Shown piece after piece: positions 55,136-63,996 of a stretch of DNA of 64,000 nt. Made by a program: the position numbers and the translations under genes. The first letter of the stretch is position 1; each line of letters begins with the position of its first letter. The notes beneath the pieces are model-generated. The model had not been told where the DNA came from. It saw only the letters and a list, made by a program, of their open reading frames with translations, and made no database searches. The DNA comes from Bradyrhizobium mercantei (GTDB lineage: Bacteria; Pseudomonadota; Alphaproteobacteria; Rhizobiales; Xanthobacteraceae), in the NCBI RefSeq assembly GCF_001982635.1, contig NZ_MKFI01000002.1:607312-671311 (forward strand). The letters are read 5' to 3'.

Positions 55136-55504
55136 CTCTACCCCGCCCGCTCGGCGATCAGCCCTTGTTGCCGTCCAACCGGACCGGCAGTTCTGGCATA
55201 CAAGAGTAAGGCCTTCCCGTCCGACGCCGGACCGGCCGCCCATAGGACGAGTTCCGGAGCACCTGGCTAGTTGGCATGTCCAGCAACCATAAGTTATTAA
55301 TCAATAACTATTATGACTGGCGCGGCGATCAAGTCCAGTGATTATCTGCGGCTGCGCCCTCGCGCGCAGAAAATCCGCGCACCACACCCGGTGCACGTGA
55401 TTTGCCATCGGTTGCGCGTCTGGCCGCGGCATTGCAACGCGCCCCTCAAGCCGCGATCCCCGCGCTGTAGGGAACAGCCGCGGCCAACTCCGTCGCGCAA
55501 ATGG
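55136..55504. other. 369-base intergenic region
   Basis: It lies between tetR and the end of the alpha/beta hydrolase gene. Operator B (55292-55309) is the only feature I can support. An open frame on the plus strand starting at 55313 runs antisense through the hydrolase gene and is not believable as a gene. Confidence 0.6.
55292..55309. promoter_or_regulatory. TetR-type operator B (before tetR)
   Basis: AGTTATTAATCAATAACT lies 157 bases upstream of the tetR start, consistent with autoregulation of a promoter with a long leader. Confidence 0.7.
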
Positions 55505-56371
55505 TCAGCGTTCCGACAGAAACGGGAGCATTGCGTCGATCAATTCGGACGGCTTCTCTTCGGGAACGTAGTGACCACAGTTTGCAATCACGGTCCCTCG
55601 TACGTCCAAGGCTGCTCCAACGATAGATCTGTGCATGTTCTCACCTACTCCAAAGTCACCCCCGATCGCGAGAACTGGCATCGGAAGCGGGATTCTCGAG
55701 GAGACTTTGTTCTGCGCGATCGATTCGAAGATGCTGCGATAGTACGCAAGCCCGGCGGTCCAGCGGCCCGGCCTGGCGTAAGCCGACGCGTATTCATCGA
55801 TCGTTCGGTCGTCGAACGCAATGTTCCAATCGACCGACTTTGTCCTGAAGAGCCAGGCGAGGAATTCGCGTTCCCGCCCAGTCACGAGCAATTCCGAGAG
55901 CTCGGGCAGAAAATTAAACGCAAAGTGCCACGTCTTTTCGAGCGTTTGCGGCGTCAACCGGTAGATGTCATCGGGGGCCAATCCAGGCACGGCCGCATCG
56001 ATCAGCGCCAAATGCGTAACCCTCTCGGGCCGCTGAGCGGCGTAGGCGTAACTGATCCAGGATCCCACGTCGTGGCCGACCAACCGACATTGCGTATCAC
56101 CCGTGTACGCAAACAGCGCATCCAGATGCAGCGCGATCGCCCTGGTGTCATAGCCGGACACCGAAGGCCCGCTATCCCCAAGTCCAGGGGGATCGATCGC
56201 CAGCACGCGAAATGTGTCGGCAAGGCGCGGAATGACTTTCCGCCAGGCTAACCAGGTTTGCGGCCAACCCGAGACAAGAACGAGCAGTGGACCATTGCCC
56301 TTCTCCACGAAATGAAGCTTCGCGCCTTGGGCGTCTATCACACGAGACGTCAATCCAAGCTCGCCAATCAT
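55505..56371 (-). CDS. Alpha/beta hydrolase (epoxide hydrolase/haloalkane dehalogenase type)
   Basis: A 288-aa alpha/beta-hydrolase. The nucleophile elbow reads GHDVGSW, so the nucleophile is Asp101 rather than Ser, as in epoxide hydrolases and haloalkane dehalogenases. GWPQTWLAWRKV is the oxyanion/HGxP-like strand, and the catalytic His is in NCGHYVPEEKP near the C-terminus. ATG 56371 is chosen for the GGAG before it; the frame starts with a TTG 15 bases earlier. It lies between tetR and pqqA on the same strand and is preceded by the pqqA terminator, so it needs its own promoter. Confidence 0.9.
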   Translation of the reverse strand: MIGELGLTSRVIDAQGAKLHFVEKGNGPLLVLVSGWPQTWLAWRKVIPRLADTFRVLAIDPPGLGDSGPSVSGYDTRAIALHLDALFAYTGDTQCRLVGHDVGSWISYAYAAQRPERVTHLALIDAAVPGLAPDDIYRLTPQTLEKTWHFAFNFLPELSELLVTGREREFLAWLFRTKSVDWNIAFDDRTIDEYASAYARPGRWTAGLAYYRSIFESIAQNKVSSRIPLPMPVLAIGGDFGVGENMHRSIVGAALDVRGTVIANCGHYVPEEKPSELIDAMLPFLSER

Positions 56372-56529
56372 ATCGTGCTCCTTCAATTAGCCCGGCGCGC
56401 CGCCTCACTTCCGGTCTTCTCCCGGAGTTAGGCTCGCTCAGGCCGGGCTGTCCCGATACCGCAATCACCCCGATGCGACCACGAATGCAAACCTCAGTAG
56501 CAACGCGCTGAAACATTGATACTGAAAGA

Positions 56530-56563
56530 AAAACACCTGCAACGTTGCGGTTGCAGGTGTTTT
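56530..56563 (-). terminator. Strong rho-independent terminator after pqqA
   Basis: A perfect 14-bp stem (AAAACACCTGCAAC / GTTGCAGGTGTTTT) with a 6-base loop. On the minus strand it is followed by TTTTTCTTTC. It lies 49 bases beyond the pqqA stop. The ends are U-rich on both strands, so it may act in both directions. Confidence 0.9.
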
Positions 56564-56611
56564 CTGATTTCGAAACGAGCTATCCCGAAATCTTGCCGTG
56601 GCGCAACGCGC

Positions 56612-56692
56612 TTACTTCTGCCGCGCGCAGGCGTACATGTTGATTTCCATGCCGACGGCAACTTCGACGATCTTTGGTGCTCTCCAGGCCAT
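56612..56692 (-). CDS. pqqA: PQQ precursor peptide PqqA
   Basis: A 26-codon gene. The peptide begins MAWRAPKIVEVAVG and contains the diagnostic EINMY, the Glu-x3-Tyr pair that PqqE crosslinks to make pyrroloquinoline quinone (Glu16 and Tyr20). AGAGGAAG is placed well before the ATG. It lies on the same strand after the PQQ dehydrogenase and cytochrome c genes and just before a strong terminator, so it is probably the last gene of that unit. No pqqB, C, D or E gene is present in the window. The processing enzymes must therefore be encoded elsewhere, and this copy may boost cofactor supply when the dehydrogenase is induced. Confidence 0.9.
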   Translation of the reverse strand: MAWRAPKIVEVAVGMEINMYACARQK

Positions 56693-56817
56693 GCTGCTTC
56701 CTCTCTCAGGTTGTGGAGACAATTCTCCATTGAACACTCTCAATGACAGGCTACGACATCCGCGAGCCTAGCCTCTCACCGCTTCTCCTGCGCGGATCGA
56801 CTTCAAGCTGCTACACC

Positions 56818-57180
56818 TTACTTTGCATCCTTGAGACTGACGATAAAGGCGGTCAACTCCCAGATCTGTGCCTCCGAGAGCCCATTCTTCCATTTCGGCA
56901 TGACTGAAGACCCGCGAATCCGTCCGTTCGAGATGGTGTCGAAGATAAACTGCGGCGCCAGGTCAGAGCGATTCCGCAGAGTTGCACCTTTGCCACCGAC
57001 GCCATCCTGGCCATGGCAGTAGAAGCAAGCCTGATTGAAGCGCTTCTGTCCCGCCGCGATGAGCGCGGGATCGCTCAGATCTGCTGGAGGTTCCGCAAAC
57101 GCAGTCGTCGCCCACATGAGCAGTAAGGCCGCAGCACTATATCGAGTTAACGAACCTATGGAGATGTGACTCTTTTCCAC
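56818..57180 (-). CDS. Periplasmic class I cytochrome c
   Basis: A 120-aa monoheme cytochrome. It has a signal peptide (hydrophobic 14-28, cleavage near AFA/E), the heme site CFYCH (Cys52, Cys55, His56), and a probable axial methionine in SSVMPKW (Met94). It should accept electrons from the PQQ dehydrogenase encoded 76 bases upstream and pass them to the respiratory chain, as cytochrome cL/XoxG does in methanol oxidation. It is small compared with cytochrome cL, so it matches the short cytochromes paired with alcohol or aldehyde PQQ enzymes. Confidence 0.92.
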   Translation of the reverse strand: MEKSHISIGSLTRYSAAALLLMWATTAFAEPPADLSDPALIAAGQKRFNQACFYCHGQDGVGGKGATLRNRSDLAPQFIFDTISNGRIRGSSVMPKWKNGLSEAQIWELTAFIVSLKDAK

Positions 57181-57256
57181 GTGTCTCTCACTTGAAGCTG
57201 GATGAGGAAGGCACGAAGTTGTCTTCGCGCCTTCCGATTGACACCTGCCGGCTAGA

Positions 57257-58960
57257 TCAGTCTACCGTGAAGGCGATCAATGCTGATCCGCCATTCACCT
57301 TCCTCAAATCGGGAAAGGCTGCCGGGAGGAAGTCGGCCGCGTGAGAGCCGAGCCCGGTAGGCACGACGATGTACTGCTTGCCACCGGCGGAATAGCTGAT
57401 AATCCCGCCGCGCACGCCGGAGCCTGCATAGAAGCTCCAAAGCACGTCTCCCTTTTCCGCATCATAGGCGTTGATGACACCGGTTATTTCGCCGTTGAAC
57501 ACAAGGCCGCCAGCGGTTGCCAGCACTCCTCCCAGACCAGGCATCGAGTAGCGCACACTCCATTTCTTCTTGCCGGTCATGGGATCGATCGCGTCAAGCC
57601 AAGCCGAAGCTTCCTTTCCCCGAGGAGGGCCAATTTTGAAGCTGTCGACGCCAAAGTAGAGCTGCGCCAAGGGCAGTTTTTCCGGATCCGATTTACCTGC
57701 TACGACGGTGTTACAAGCCTCGAATCTGTTCGTGTACCAGAGACCGGTCTTGGGGTCGAAGGCCCCCTGGTTCCAGCTACGACCGCCCAAGAGCGTCGGA
57801 CAGATATAGGATTCCTTGTTCGCAACCGGCTCGTTCCGGCCAATCAGTTCACCCGTCTTCGGATCGATTTTCTCGACGAAGTTGATATTCTCGGCATACG
57901 GCCACACGTTGACGAGCTTGCCGTTGTTGCGTTCATAGAGGAATGCGTAGCCCGACTTGCTCGGATGAAGCAGCAGTTTCTTTCCGTCGCGTTCAAACAG
58001 GATCGACTCATAGGGCGAGTCAAAATCCCACACATCATGCGGGATTTCCTGGTGGTGCCATTTCAGCTTCCCGGTCTTGGCTTCCAACGCGAGCAGTGTG
58101 CTCGTGTAGAGATTGTCTCCCTTCCGGTCCTCACCATAGTAGTCGGGGGCGGGATTGCCCGTTCCGATATAGACCGTATCCGTCTCCGCCTCGTAGGTGC
58201 CCGGCAGCCACGAACTGCCGCCGCCGGTATCGCCGGAATTTCCCGGCCAACTCGCCGGGTCATTGCGGATCGTGTCAAATTCCCAGAGCTTCTTACCGGT
58301 TTCGAGGTCAATTCCGTAGATTGCGCCACGCTGACCGATGTCACCACCGGTTGACCCAGCTACCAGCACGGTCCCGGCCAGTGTCGGCGGCGAAGTGAAG
58401 TTAGCGCCCTTCTTCTTTCGTGTGTCGACGAGCTGAGTAGCCCACAGCTCCTTGCCAGTCTTCTGATCGAGGGCAATCACGCGACCATCGAGCGTGCCGA
58501 AGAAGACCTTGCCACCCGCTACACTGACGCCGCGGCTCGAAGCAGCAAAGAACACCTCGCCCGCGACCGGATCGAGTTTCGTTTCGTATCGCCACAACTC
58601 CTTACCGGACGTGGCATCCAGCGCCTGGACTTTGTTGTTGGCCGAAATGTAATAGAGCACGCCGTCGATCACGATCGGGGTCGCCTGCAGACCTCCTGTA
58701 ATGTCGCCAGGCTGATGGATCCACGCGACCTTCAATCGCTTGACGTTAGACTTGTTGATCTGATCCAGCTCGCTATATCGCCACGATTTTTCGTTGCCTT
58801 GATAAAGTGGCCAATCGCTCGGCTTGTTTGTTCCTTCCGCCGCAAGCACCGCACGCCCAGCCGAGAAACTGAGCAGCGCGAGTACTGTTGCTATCGCAGT
58901 GGATGTAAGGCGGCTACGCGCCGGCCGTGGAATCTTACCATGGTCGCTAGAGCTGAACAT
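57257..58960 (-). CDS. PQQ-dependent alcohol dehydrogenase, lanthanide-type signature
   Basis: A 567-aa periplasmic quinoprotein with eight-bladed propeller W-motifs (for example ALDATSGKELWRYE, ALDQKTGKELWAT) and a signal peptide ending near VLA/A. The catalytic Asp312 lies in HDVWDFD, and a second Asp two residues on (Asp314) is the mark of lanthanide-using XoxF-type enzymes. Asn269 (GTGNP) is another metal ligand. The position normally held by a metal-binding Glu is Asp207 (GGDIGQRG). I start at ATG 58960, where GAGGAGGAAG precedes; a frame extension to 59023 crosses the operator. It is followed by a cytochrome c and pqqA. The alcohol substrate is unknown. Confidence 0.9.
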   Translation of the reverse strand: MFSSSDHGKIPRPARSRLTSTAIATVLALLSFSAGRAVLAAEGTNKPSDWPLYQGNEKSWRYSELDQINKSNVKRLKVAWIHQPGDITGGLQATPIVIDGVLYYISANNKVQALDATSGKELWRYETKLDPVAGEVFFAASSRGVSVAGGKVFFGTLDGRVIALDQKTGKELWATQLVDTRKKKGANFTSPPTLAGTVLVAGSTGGDIGQRGAIYGIDLETGKKLWEFDTIRNDPASWPGNSGDTGGGSSWLPGTYEAETDTVYIGTGNPAPDYYGEDRKGDNLYTSTLLALEAKTGKLKWHHQEIPHDVWDFDSPYESILFERDGKKLLLHPSKSGYAFLYERNNGKLVNVWPYAENINFVEKIDPKTGELIGRNEPVANKESYICPTLLGGRSWNQGAFDPKTGLWYTNRFEACNTVVAGKSDPEKLPLAQLYFGVDSFKIGPPRGKEASAWLDAIDPMTGKKKWSVRYSMPGLGGVLATAGGLVFNGEITGVINAYDAEKGDVLWSFYAGSGVRGGIISYSAGGKQYIVVPTGLGSHAADFLPAAFPDLRKVNGGSALIAFTVD

Positions 58961-59395
58961 TCGCTTCCTCCTCTGATGAAACCGTGTTTTTCTATAAGTT
59001 ATCAATTGATAATTTGCAGTCAACTAAATATTTTGATCGAAACGAGCCTGCCAAGCAGTTTCAATCAAAAATGACAGCAATTGCTGGATAACTTGACGAT
59101 CTCGCGCGACCCTCGCCTGACGTCAGACGTAATCAGGCGATAATTTATCTGAGAGCATTACCGCTTCGAATTTGCGTCTGGAAGCCCCTCGCCTGACCAA
59201 TGCGGCGAAGGCGTGACGATTCCTGCCGCGTTGCGCCGTCGGCGGCCGCTTTCGGCTCGCATCGATGGGTTTGCTCGCGCACTTTCCGCCGACAGATGCG
59301 TGGATCACGGTCCAGCACAACGACAAACCCGTAAAGGCGGTCAAGCCTATCGAGCCGGCGCGCCGACGAACGACTGTAGGCGCGCGGACGCGCAG
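58961..59395. other. 435-base intergenic region
   Basis: Operator C (58997-59014) and the promoter of the PQQ unit occupy the left end. A perfect 12-bp palindrome, CAGCAATTGCTG, lies at 59075-59086. The remainder up to the end of the transporter genes holds no feature I can support. Confidence 0.6.
58997..59014. promoter_or_regulatory. TetR-type operator C (before the PQQ dehydrogenase)
   Basis: AGTTATCAATTGATAATT contains the perfect palindrome TTATCAATTGATAA. It matches operator A at 15 of 18 bases and lies 37 bases before the dehydrogenase start. Confidence 0.7.
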
Positions 59396-60100
59396 TCACA
59401 CGGAGCAATATCGCTCCTGGATCTCCCGATCGGCCAGCAAATCCCGCGCGCTTCCCTGATGGACGATCGCGCCCTGGTCGAGAATGTACGCGCGATCCGA
59501 GATCCTGAGCGCGATTTCCACATTTTGCTCGATCAGCAAGATCGTGGTGCCCTGCCCCCGCAGCCTGTCGAAATACTCGAACATTTCGTCAACGAGCACC
59601 GGCATGATGCCCTCAGACGGTTCGTCCAACAGGATCATCGCGGGCTTCGAGGCGACCGCGCGGGCGATCGCCAGCATTTGCTGCTCTCCGCCGGAAAGCG
59701 TAACGGCCTCCTGGGACAGCCGCTGCTTCAGGCGCGGAAACGTCTCTGCGATCTCGTCGATGATCGCGTGCTCGTTTCTCTTCAAGGGAGATGCAATCAG
59801 ACCCAACCGCAGGTTTTCCAGCACCGTCAGGCCGGGAACGATGCTGCGATGTTCGGGGACATAGGCCAATCCGGCCTCGAACCGCTTCCAGGACGGCGCC
59901 GCCAGAACTTCGCCGGTGCCGAAAATCACCGAGCCGGTGCGCTTTGCGACGAGCCCCATGATCGAGCGGATGGTGGTGCTTTTGCCGGCCCCGTTTCTGC
60001 CGAGTAGCGTCACAATCTCGCTGGGCGCAACCTCGAACGACACGTCCTGCACGACGTGACTTCTGCCATACCACGCGTTGAGCTTGTCGACCTTGAGCAT
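59396..60100 (-). CDS. livF: Branched-chain-type ABC transporter ATPase (LivF-like)
   Basis: A 234-aa ABC ATPase: Walker A GRNGAGKST, a short Q-loop region, signature LSGGEQQ, Walker B MILLDEPSEG, and the IEQNVEIAL helix typical of LivF. Its ATG overlaps the stop of the LivG-like gene (TGATG). It pairs with that protein to energise the two permeases upstream. It is the last gene of the five-gene transporter operon. The true substrate may be a branched-chain amino acid or, given the neighbourhood, an organic acid or amide. Confidence 0.93.
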   Translation of the reverse strand: MLKVDKLNAWYGRSHVVQDVSFEVAPSEIVTLLGRNGAGKSTTIRSIMGLVAKRTGSVIFGTGEVLAAPSWKRFEAGLAYVPEHRSIVPGLTVLENLRLGLIASPLKRNEHAIIDEIAETFPRLKQRLSQEAVTLSGGEQQMLAIARAVASKPAMILLDEPSEGIMPVLVDEMFEYFDRLRGQGTTILLIEQNVEIALRISDRAYILDQGAIVHQGSARDLLADREIQERYCSV

Positions 60101-60852
60101 CAATGCCGTCCCTGACCGAGGTAGACCCGTTTGACGTTGGCGTCGTTTCGAATCTGGTCCGGCGTCCCGTCCGCCAACAATTCTCCGTGATGCAGCACGA
60201 TGACCCGTTGGCTGATGCCCAGCACCATTTTCATCTTATGCTCGACCAGGATCACGGTCCGACTACGCGCGAGGCCCTCGATCAGCTGCACCATGTCCTT
60301 GGTTTCTTCGGGGCTCATGCCCGCCGTCGGCTCGTCCAAAAGCAAGAGACGAGGCTCACAGGCCATAGCCATGGCAATTTCGAGCGCTCGTTGCTGACCA
60401 TGCGCGAGCTCGCCGGCTCTACGCCGTGCAACTCCTTCGAGTCCGACCTCAACCAGCAGCGCGCGCGCCGTCTCGTCCGTTTCGATCAGGCGAGATCTTC
60501 TCGACCAAAAATTCTTGCCGGCCACCATGGCTTGCGCCGCCACGCGCACATTCTCGTGGACCGAGAGTTGCGGAAACACGTTGGTGATCTGGAATGACTT
60601 TGAAATGCCGGCGTGGACGAAACGGTGCTGCGGAAGTCCGGTAACATCGTTGCCCTCGAAGAGGATACGGCCGTCCGTGGGAGCCAGCGAACCCGACAAT
60701 ATGTTGAAGAGCGTGCTCTTTCCCGCACCGTTCGGACCGATGATCGAGGCGAGCTCGCCCGACCTGAACGATAGCGAGACTTCGCGAAGGGCTACGAAGC
60801 CGCCGAATCGACGGCTGATCCCTTCCGCTCGAATGATCGGCTCCTCCATCAT
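60100..60852 (-). CDS. livG: Branched-chain-type ABC transporter ATPase (LivG-like)
   Basis: A 250-aa ABC ATPase with Walker A GPNGAGKST, the SFQITNVFPQLSVHENV Q-loop region, an unusual signature AHGQQRALE, and Walker B LLLLDEPTAGMSPEE followed by VEHKM. All are typical of LivG, in which the signature often departs from LSGGQ. I start at the ATG at 60852, which overlaps the permease stop (ATGA-type overlap); the longer frame to 60909 would overlap the permease gene by 60 bases. Confidence 0.93.
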   Translation of the reverse strand: MMEEPIIRAEGISRRFGGFVALREVSLSFRSGELASIIGPNGAGKSTLFNILSGSLAPTDGRILFEGNDVTGLPQHRFVHAGISKSFQITNVFPQLSVHENVRVAAQAMVAGKNFWSRRSRLIETDETARALLVEVGLEGVARRRAGELAHGQQRALEIAMAMACEPRLLLLDEPTAGMSPEETKDMVQLIEGLARSRTVILVEHKMKMVLGISQRVIVLHHGELLADGTPDQIRNDANVKRVYLGQGRH

Positions 60853-61841
60853 GCGCGCAACCTCGCAAGAATTGATCCCCAGATGCCCCTCGGGAAGAAC
60901 CGCACACAAGCGATGAACACCAACCCGGCAATCAACTGCCAGTGCGACGTCCAGTTTGCCGTAATATCCTCCAGCGAAAGGAACGCTGCGGCCCCGACGA
61001 ATGGCCCGAAGAAAGTCCCCATGCCTCCCAGCAGGACCATCATTACGACCGTGCCGGACGTCGTGTAGAACAGGCTATCGATTGAAACGACGCCAAGGTG
61101 GATGGCGTTGAGCGCCCCGGCAAGGCCACAGAACAACCCCGAGAGCACGAAGCTCATCCACTTCAGAAACCAAACGTTGTATCCGGAGGCCCGTGCCCGA
61201 TTCTCGTTTTCGCGGATTCCCTCGATCACCGCTCCAAACGGAGAGTCGAGAATTCGCGAGAACGCCATCAAGGCGAGCACGACAAACGCCAGCAAGAAGT
61301 AGTACTTTTGCACGGGATCGAAGAGATCCAGATGGATCGGTCCAATGTCGATGCTCGGAACCATCACACCGCGCAATCCGCTCTCGCCGCCCGTGACCGA
61401 TACCCACTGGTAGAAGAGAAAATAGAGACATTGCGCAAGCGCCAGCGTCACCATGCCGAAATAGACGCCCCTGGTCCTGATCGCGAGGCCACCGATCAGC
61501 GCCGCCGACACGGTCGAAAACACCAGACCAACGAGAATGGCCGCATACCAAGGCAGGCCCAGAACCGCTATGGCAATGCCGCAACCATAGGCCCCGGTCC
61601 CAAACAGCGCGGCGTGGCCCAGGGACAACAATCCCGTATAGCCGAACACGAGATTGAAGCCTGCGGCAAACAGCCCATAGATCAAGACGTTGATGGCAAG
61701 CGCCGGGTAAGGAACCAGCAGCGGCAACACCGCAAGCACGGCCGCGGACGCGAGCACGCGATGCTGCGAAACACCCCCCATCAGCCTCCTGGGATCCATG
61801 CGCTCCCACATCGAGGGCGTTGCAACGGCGGTCGATTTCAT
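60849..61841 (-). CDS. livM: Branched-chain-type ABC transporter permease (LivM-like)
   Basis: A 330-aa inner-membrane permease with about nine hydrophobic segments. The LivM-type stretches INVLIYGLFAAGFNLVFGYTG and LGHAALFGTGAYG come near the N-terminus, and ENENRARASGYN is the loop that contacts the ATPase. Its start overlaps the end of the LivH-like gene by 4 bases, so the two permeases are translated together. Confidence 0.93.
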   Translation of the reverse strand: MKSTAVATPSMWERMDPRRLMGGVSQHRVLASAAVLAVLPLLVPYPALAINVLIYGLFAAGFNLVFGYTGLLSLGHAALFGTGAYGCGIAIAVLGLPWYAAILVGLVFSTVSAALIGGLAIRTRGVYFGMVTLALAQCLYFLFYQWVSVTGGESGLRGVMVPSIDIGPIHLDLFDPVQKYYFLLAFVVLALMAFSRILDSPFGAVIEGIRENENRARASGYNVWFLKWMSFVLSGLFCGLAGALNAIHLGVVSIDSLFYTTSGTVVMMVLLGGMGTFFGPFVGAAAFLSLEDITANWTSHWQLIAGLVFIACVRFFPRGIWGSILARLRA

Positions 61842-62719
61842 CGAGCGAACTCCGGGCGGCCGAGCAGGCCTTGCGGCCTCACAAGAAGAACTGCGGCCAT
61901 GATCGCGAACATCACCACGTTGGAGTAGTCCGCCGCGAAATAGGACGTGAGGCTAACGACGACGCCCATCGAAAGCCCCGCAATCACGGCGCCCGGCAAG
62001 GATCCCATTCCGCCGACAACCGTTATCACGAAGGCTTCGATCAGCACCGTCACCCCCATTTCAGGAATCACCCCGCGCATCGGCGCGGCGAGAAAACCCG
62101 CCACGCCGGCGACCGCCGTGCCAAGCGCGAAGATCAGCATCCAAACCCGCGATGTATCGACGCCGAGGACGCTGACAATCTCCGGGTTGCGCGCACCGGC
62201 TCGAATGATGAGACCGAATGACGTCTTCTCGATTAAGAACCAAAGTCCCGCCAACAACGCCGCGGTAAACGCCATCACAAAGAGCCGATAGCGCGGAAAG
62301 GCGATGTCGCCGAAGAACAGGCTGCCCTTCAATGCCGCCGGGGCATTGAACGGAATTCCGTCGGTACCGAACGCGATGCGGATCAGTTCGACGATGACGT
62401 ATCCCAAGCCGAACGTCAGCAGCAATGGATAGCTAGGATCGCGCCCGTAGACGGGGCGCAACAGAAACCTCTCGGTTGGCAAGCCGATCAAGGCCATGCC
62501 GAACGGCACGGCGACCAGCGACAGCCAGAAATTTCCCGTATAGGTGAAGGCGAACACACCCAGATAGGCGCCGGCCGCATAGAAGGCGCCGTGCGCAAAG
62601 TTCACGATGTTCAGAAGCCCGAAGATCAGGGTCAGGCCGGTGGCCACGAGCACGTAGATGCAGCCCAACGCCAGGCCGGTGAGGACCTGAAGCGCGATGA
62701 GGTCGAACGGAATCTCGGT
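61838..62719 (-). CDS. livH: Branched-chain-type ABC transporter permease (LivH-like)
   Basis: A 293-aa inner-membrane permease. The motif LIFGLLNIVNFAHGAFYAAGAY and the later MRGVIPEMGVTVLIEAFVITVVGGMGSLPGA are hallmarks of LivH. I choose the GTG at 62719 because GGGAGA is well placed before it and it leaves 17 bases after the binding-protein stop. A frame extension to 62764 would overlap the binding-protein gene. Confidence 0.92.
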   Translation of the reverse strand, partial: TEIPFDLIALQVLTGLALGCIYVLVATGLTLIFGLLNIVNFAHGAFYAAGAYLGVFAFTYTGNFWLSLVAVPFGMALIGLPTERFLLRPVYGRDPSYPLLLTFGLGYVIVELIRIAFGTDGIPFNAPAALKGSLFFGDIAFPRYRLFVMAFTAALLAGLWFLIEKTSFGLIIRAGARNPEIVSVLGVDTSRVWMLIFALGTAVAGVAGFLAAPMRGVIPEMGVTVLIEAFVITVVGGMGSLPGAVIAGLSMGVVVSLTSYFAADYSNVVMFAIMAAVLLVRPQGLLGRPEFAR

Positions 62720-62736
62720 CACGAGCAATCTCCCGC

Positions 62737-63996
62737 TCAAGCCTTGTGTCCCAGCTCGGCGCAACTGCGCAGCTTGCTTTCATCACCCTGCACGATCGAC
62801 ACGATTTCGAACGTATCGTTGGGCCCCTTCATTTCGGCTTCGGCCTTCGACTTGAGGATGAAGACCGCCTGAATTGACTGATGATCGCACGCGCGGATTT
62901 CTTGGGGACCCTTGTAGAGATCGAACTTGAACCCTGTGCTTGCAGCATCCGCGAGCGCGGCTGCGCCAACACCGCCGGCCTTTCTCGCCAGTTCGAGCAT
63001 CGAGCGAACACCGCCGTAACCGTAGCTGCCGTAGTCCGACGGCACCCCACCTTTATACTTTGCGGCATAGGCCGCATTGAACGCCTTTGCGGACGCGAAC
63101 TTGGTCTCGGCTGCCCAATAATAGTTCGACGCGCCAATGACGCCGGCGTAGGCGTCGGCGCCGCCCGCGATTCGCTGCGTTGTGGACAGCGCGCCCACCA
63201 CGATGCTCATGCGCTCCTTCAATCCGAACTCGCTTGCCTGCTTCAGCACATTGAGCTGATCCCGGCCAAAGTTCAGAACGCACAGAACGTCCGGCTTGGC
63301 GCTGATAATTTTGGGAAATAGGCTGCTGAAGTCCTGCATTCCCAGGGGATGCTTGATCTCGGCGACTGTTTGCGCGCCTGTTTGTTCCGCCACTGATTGA
63401 AACGCACGCCGCATTTCGTAGCCAAACTCATAGTCGGCGATCAGATAGGCGACTTTCTTGCTCGATCCGGCGAAGGCGTATCGTCCGAGTGCGCCGACCG
63501 ATAGATGAGGCGCAAGACCTTCATGATAGGTCGTTGGACCGAAATCCTTGGCCTCATTGATCCGGTCCGAGATGCTCAGGCCGTTGTAGGGCACGCCCCG
63601 CGCCTTGCACGCTTCGTTGACCGCCAGCAGGACGGCGCCCGATAGCGAGCCGACAATCATGTCGACCTTGTCTTTCTCGATCAGTTCGAGGGTCCGGGTG
63701 ACGGCCTCCGCGGCGTTCAGTTTGTCGTCCCGCACCAGGAGTTCGGCGAGCCGGCCGTTCAGTCCGCCCGCCTTGTTGAAATCCTCGATCGCCAGCTGCG
63801 CACAGCGCACCTGGTCAGCGGCCTCGGACCCATAAGGACCGGTCAACGGCACGGGAAATCCGACCTTGATGCTGGCTGGTTGCGCGAATGCGCGCCTGTG
63901 GAAGGCAGGCAGCGCGCAGCCAGCCGCCAGGGCCGCGGTGAATTTCAGAATCGTCCTGCGCGACGATCCCGTCACGGCCTTGGCGCTGTCTCTCAT
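62737..63996 (-). CDS. ABC transporter periplasmic binding protein with Tat-type signal
   Basis: A 419-aa type 1 periplasmic binding protein, the first gene of the transporter operon. The N-terminus has SSRRTILKF followed by a moderately hydrophobic stretch and AFA/QP, which fits a twin-arginine signal, so it may be exported folded. The family opening IKVGFPVPLTGPYG and a full-length body follow. It is only distantly similar to the two orphan binding proteins at 19797 and 39522; for instance it lacks their KACSPN segment. The ATG is 4 bases from the window edge, so its promoter is not visible. Confidence 0.9.
   Translation of the reverse strand: MRDSAKAVTGSSRRTILKFTAALAAGCALPAFHRRAFAQPASIKVGFPVPLTGPYGSEAADQVRCAQLAIEDFNKAGGLNGRLAELLVRDDKLNAAEAVTRTLELIEKDKVDMIVGSLSGAVLLAVNEACKARGVPYNGLSISDRINEAKDFGPTTYHEGLAPHLSVGALGRYAFAGSSKKVAYLIADYEFGYEMRRAFQSVAEQTGAQTVAEIKHPLGMQDFSSLFPKIISAKPDVLCVLNFGRDQLNVLKQASEFGLKERMSIVVGALSTTQRIAGGADAYAGVIGASNYYWAAETKFASAKAFNAAYAAKYKGGVPSDYGSYGYGGVRSMLELARKAGGVGAAALADAASTGFKFDLYKGPQEIRACDHQSIQAVFILKSKAEAEMKGPNDTFEIVSIVQGDESKLRSCAELGHKA

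Noticed and set aside
55313..56251. 312-codon open frame on the plus strand next to operator B
   Set aside because: It overlaps the alpha/beta hydrolase antisense and shows no family features; its beginning near the palindrome seems accidental.
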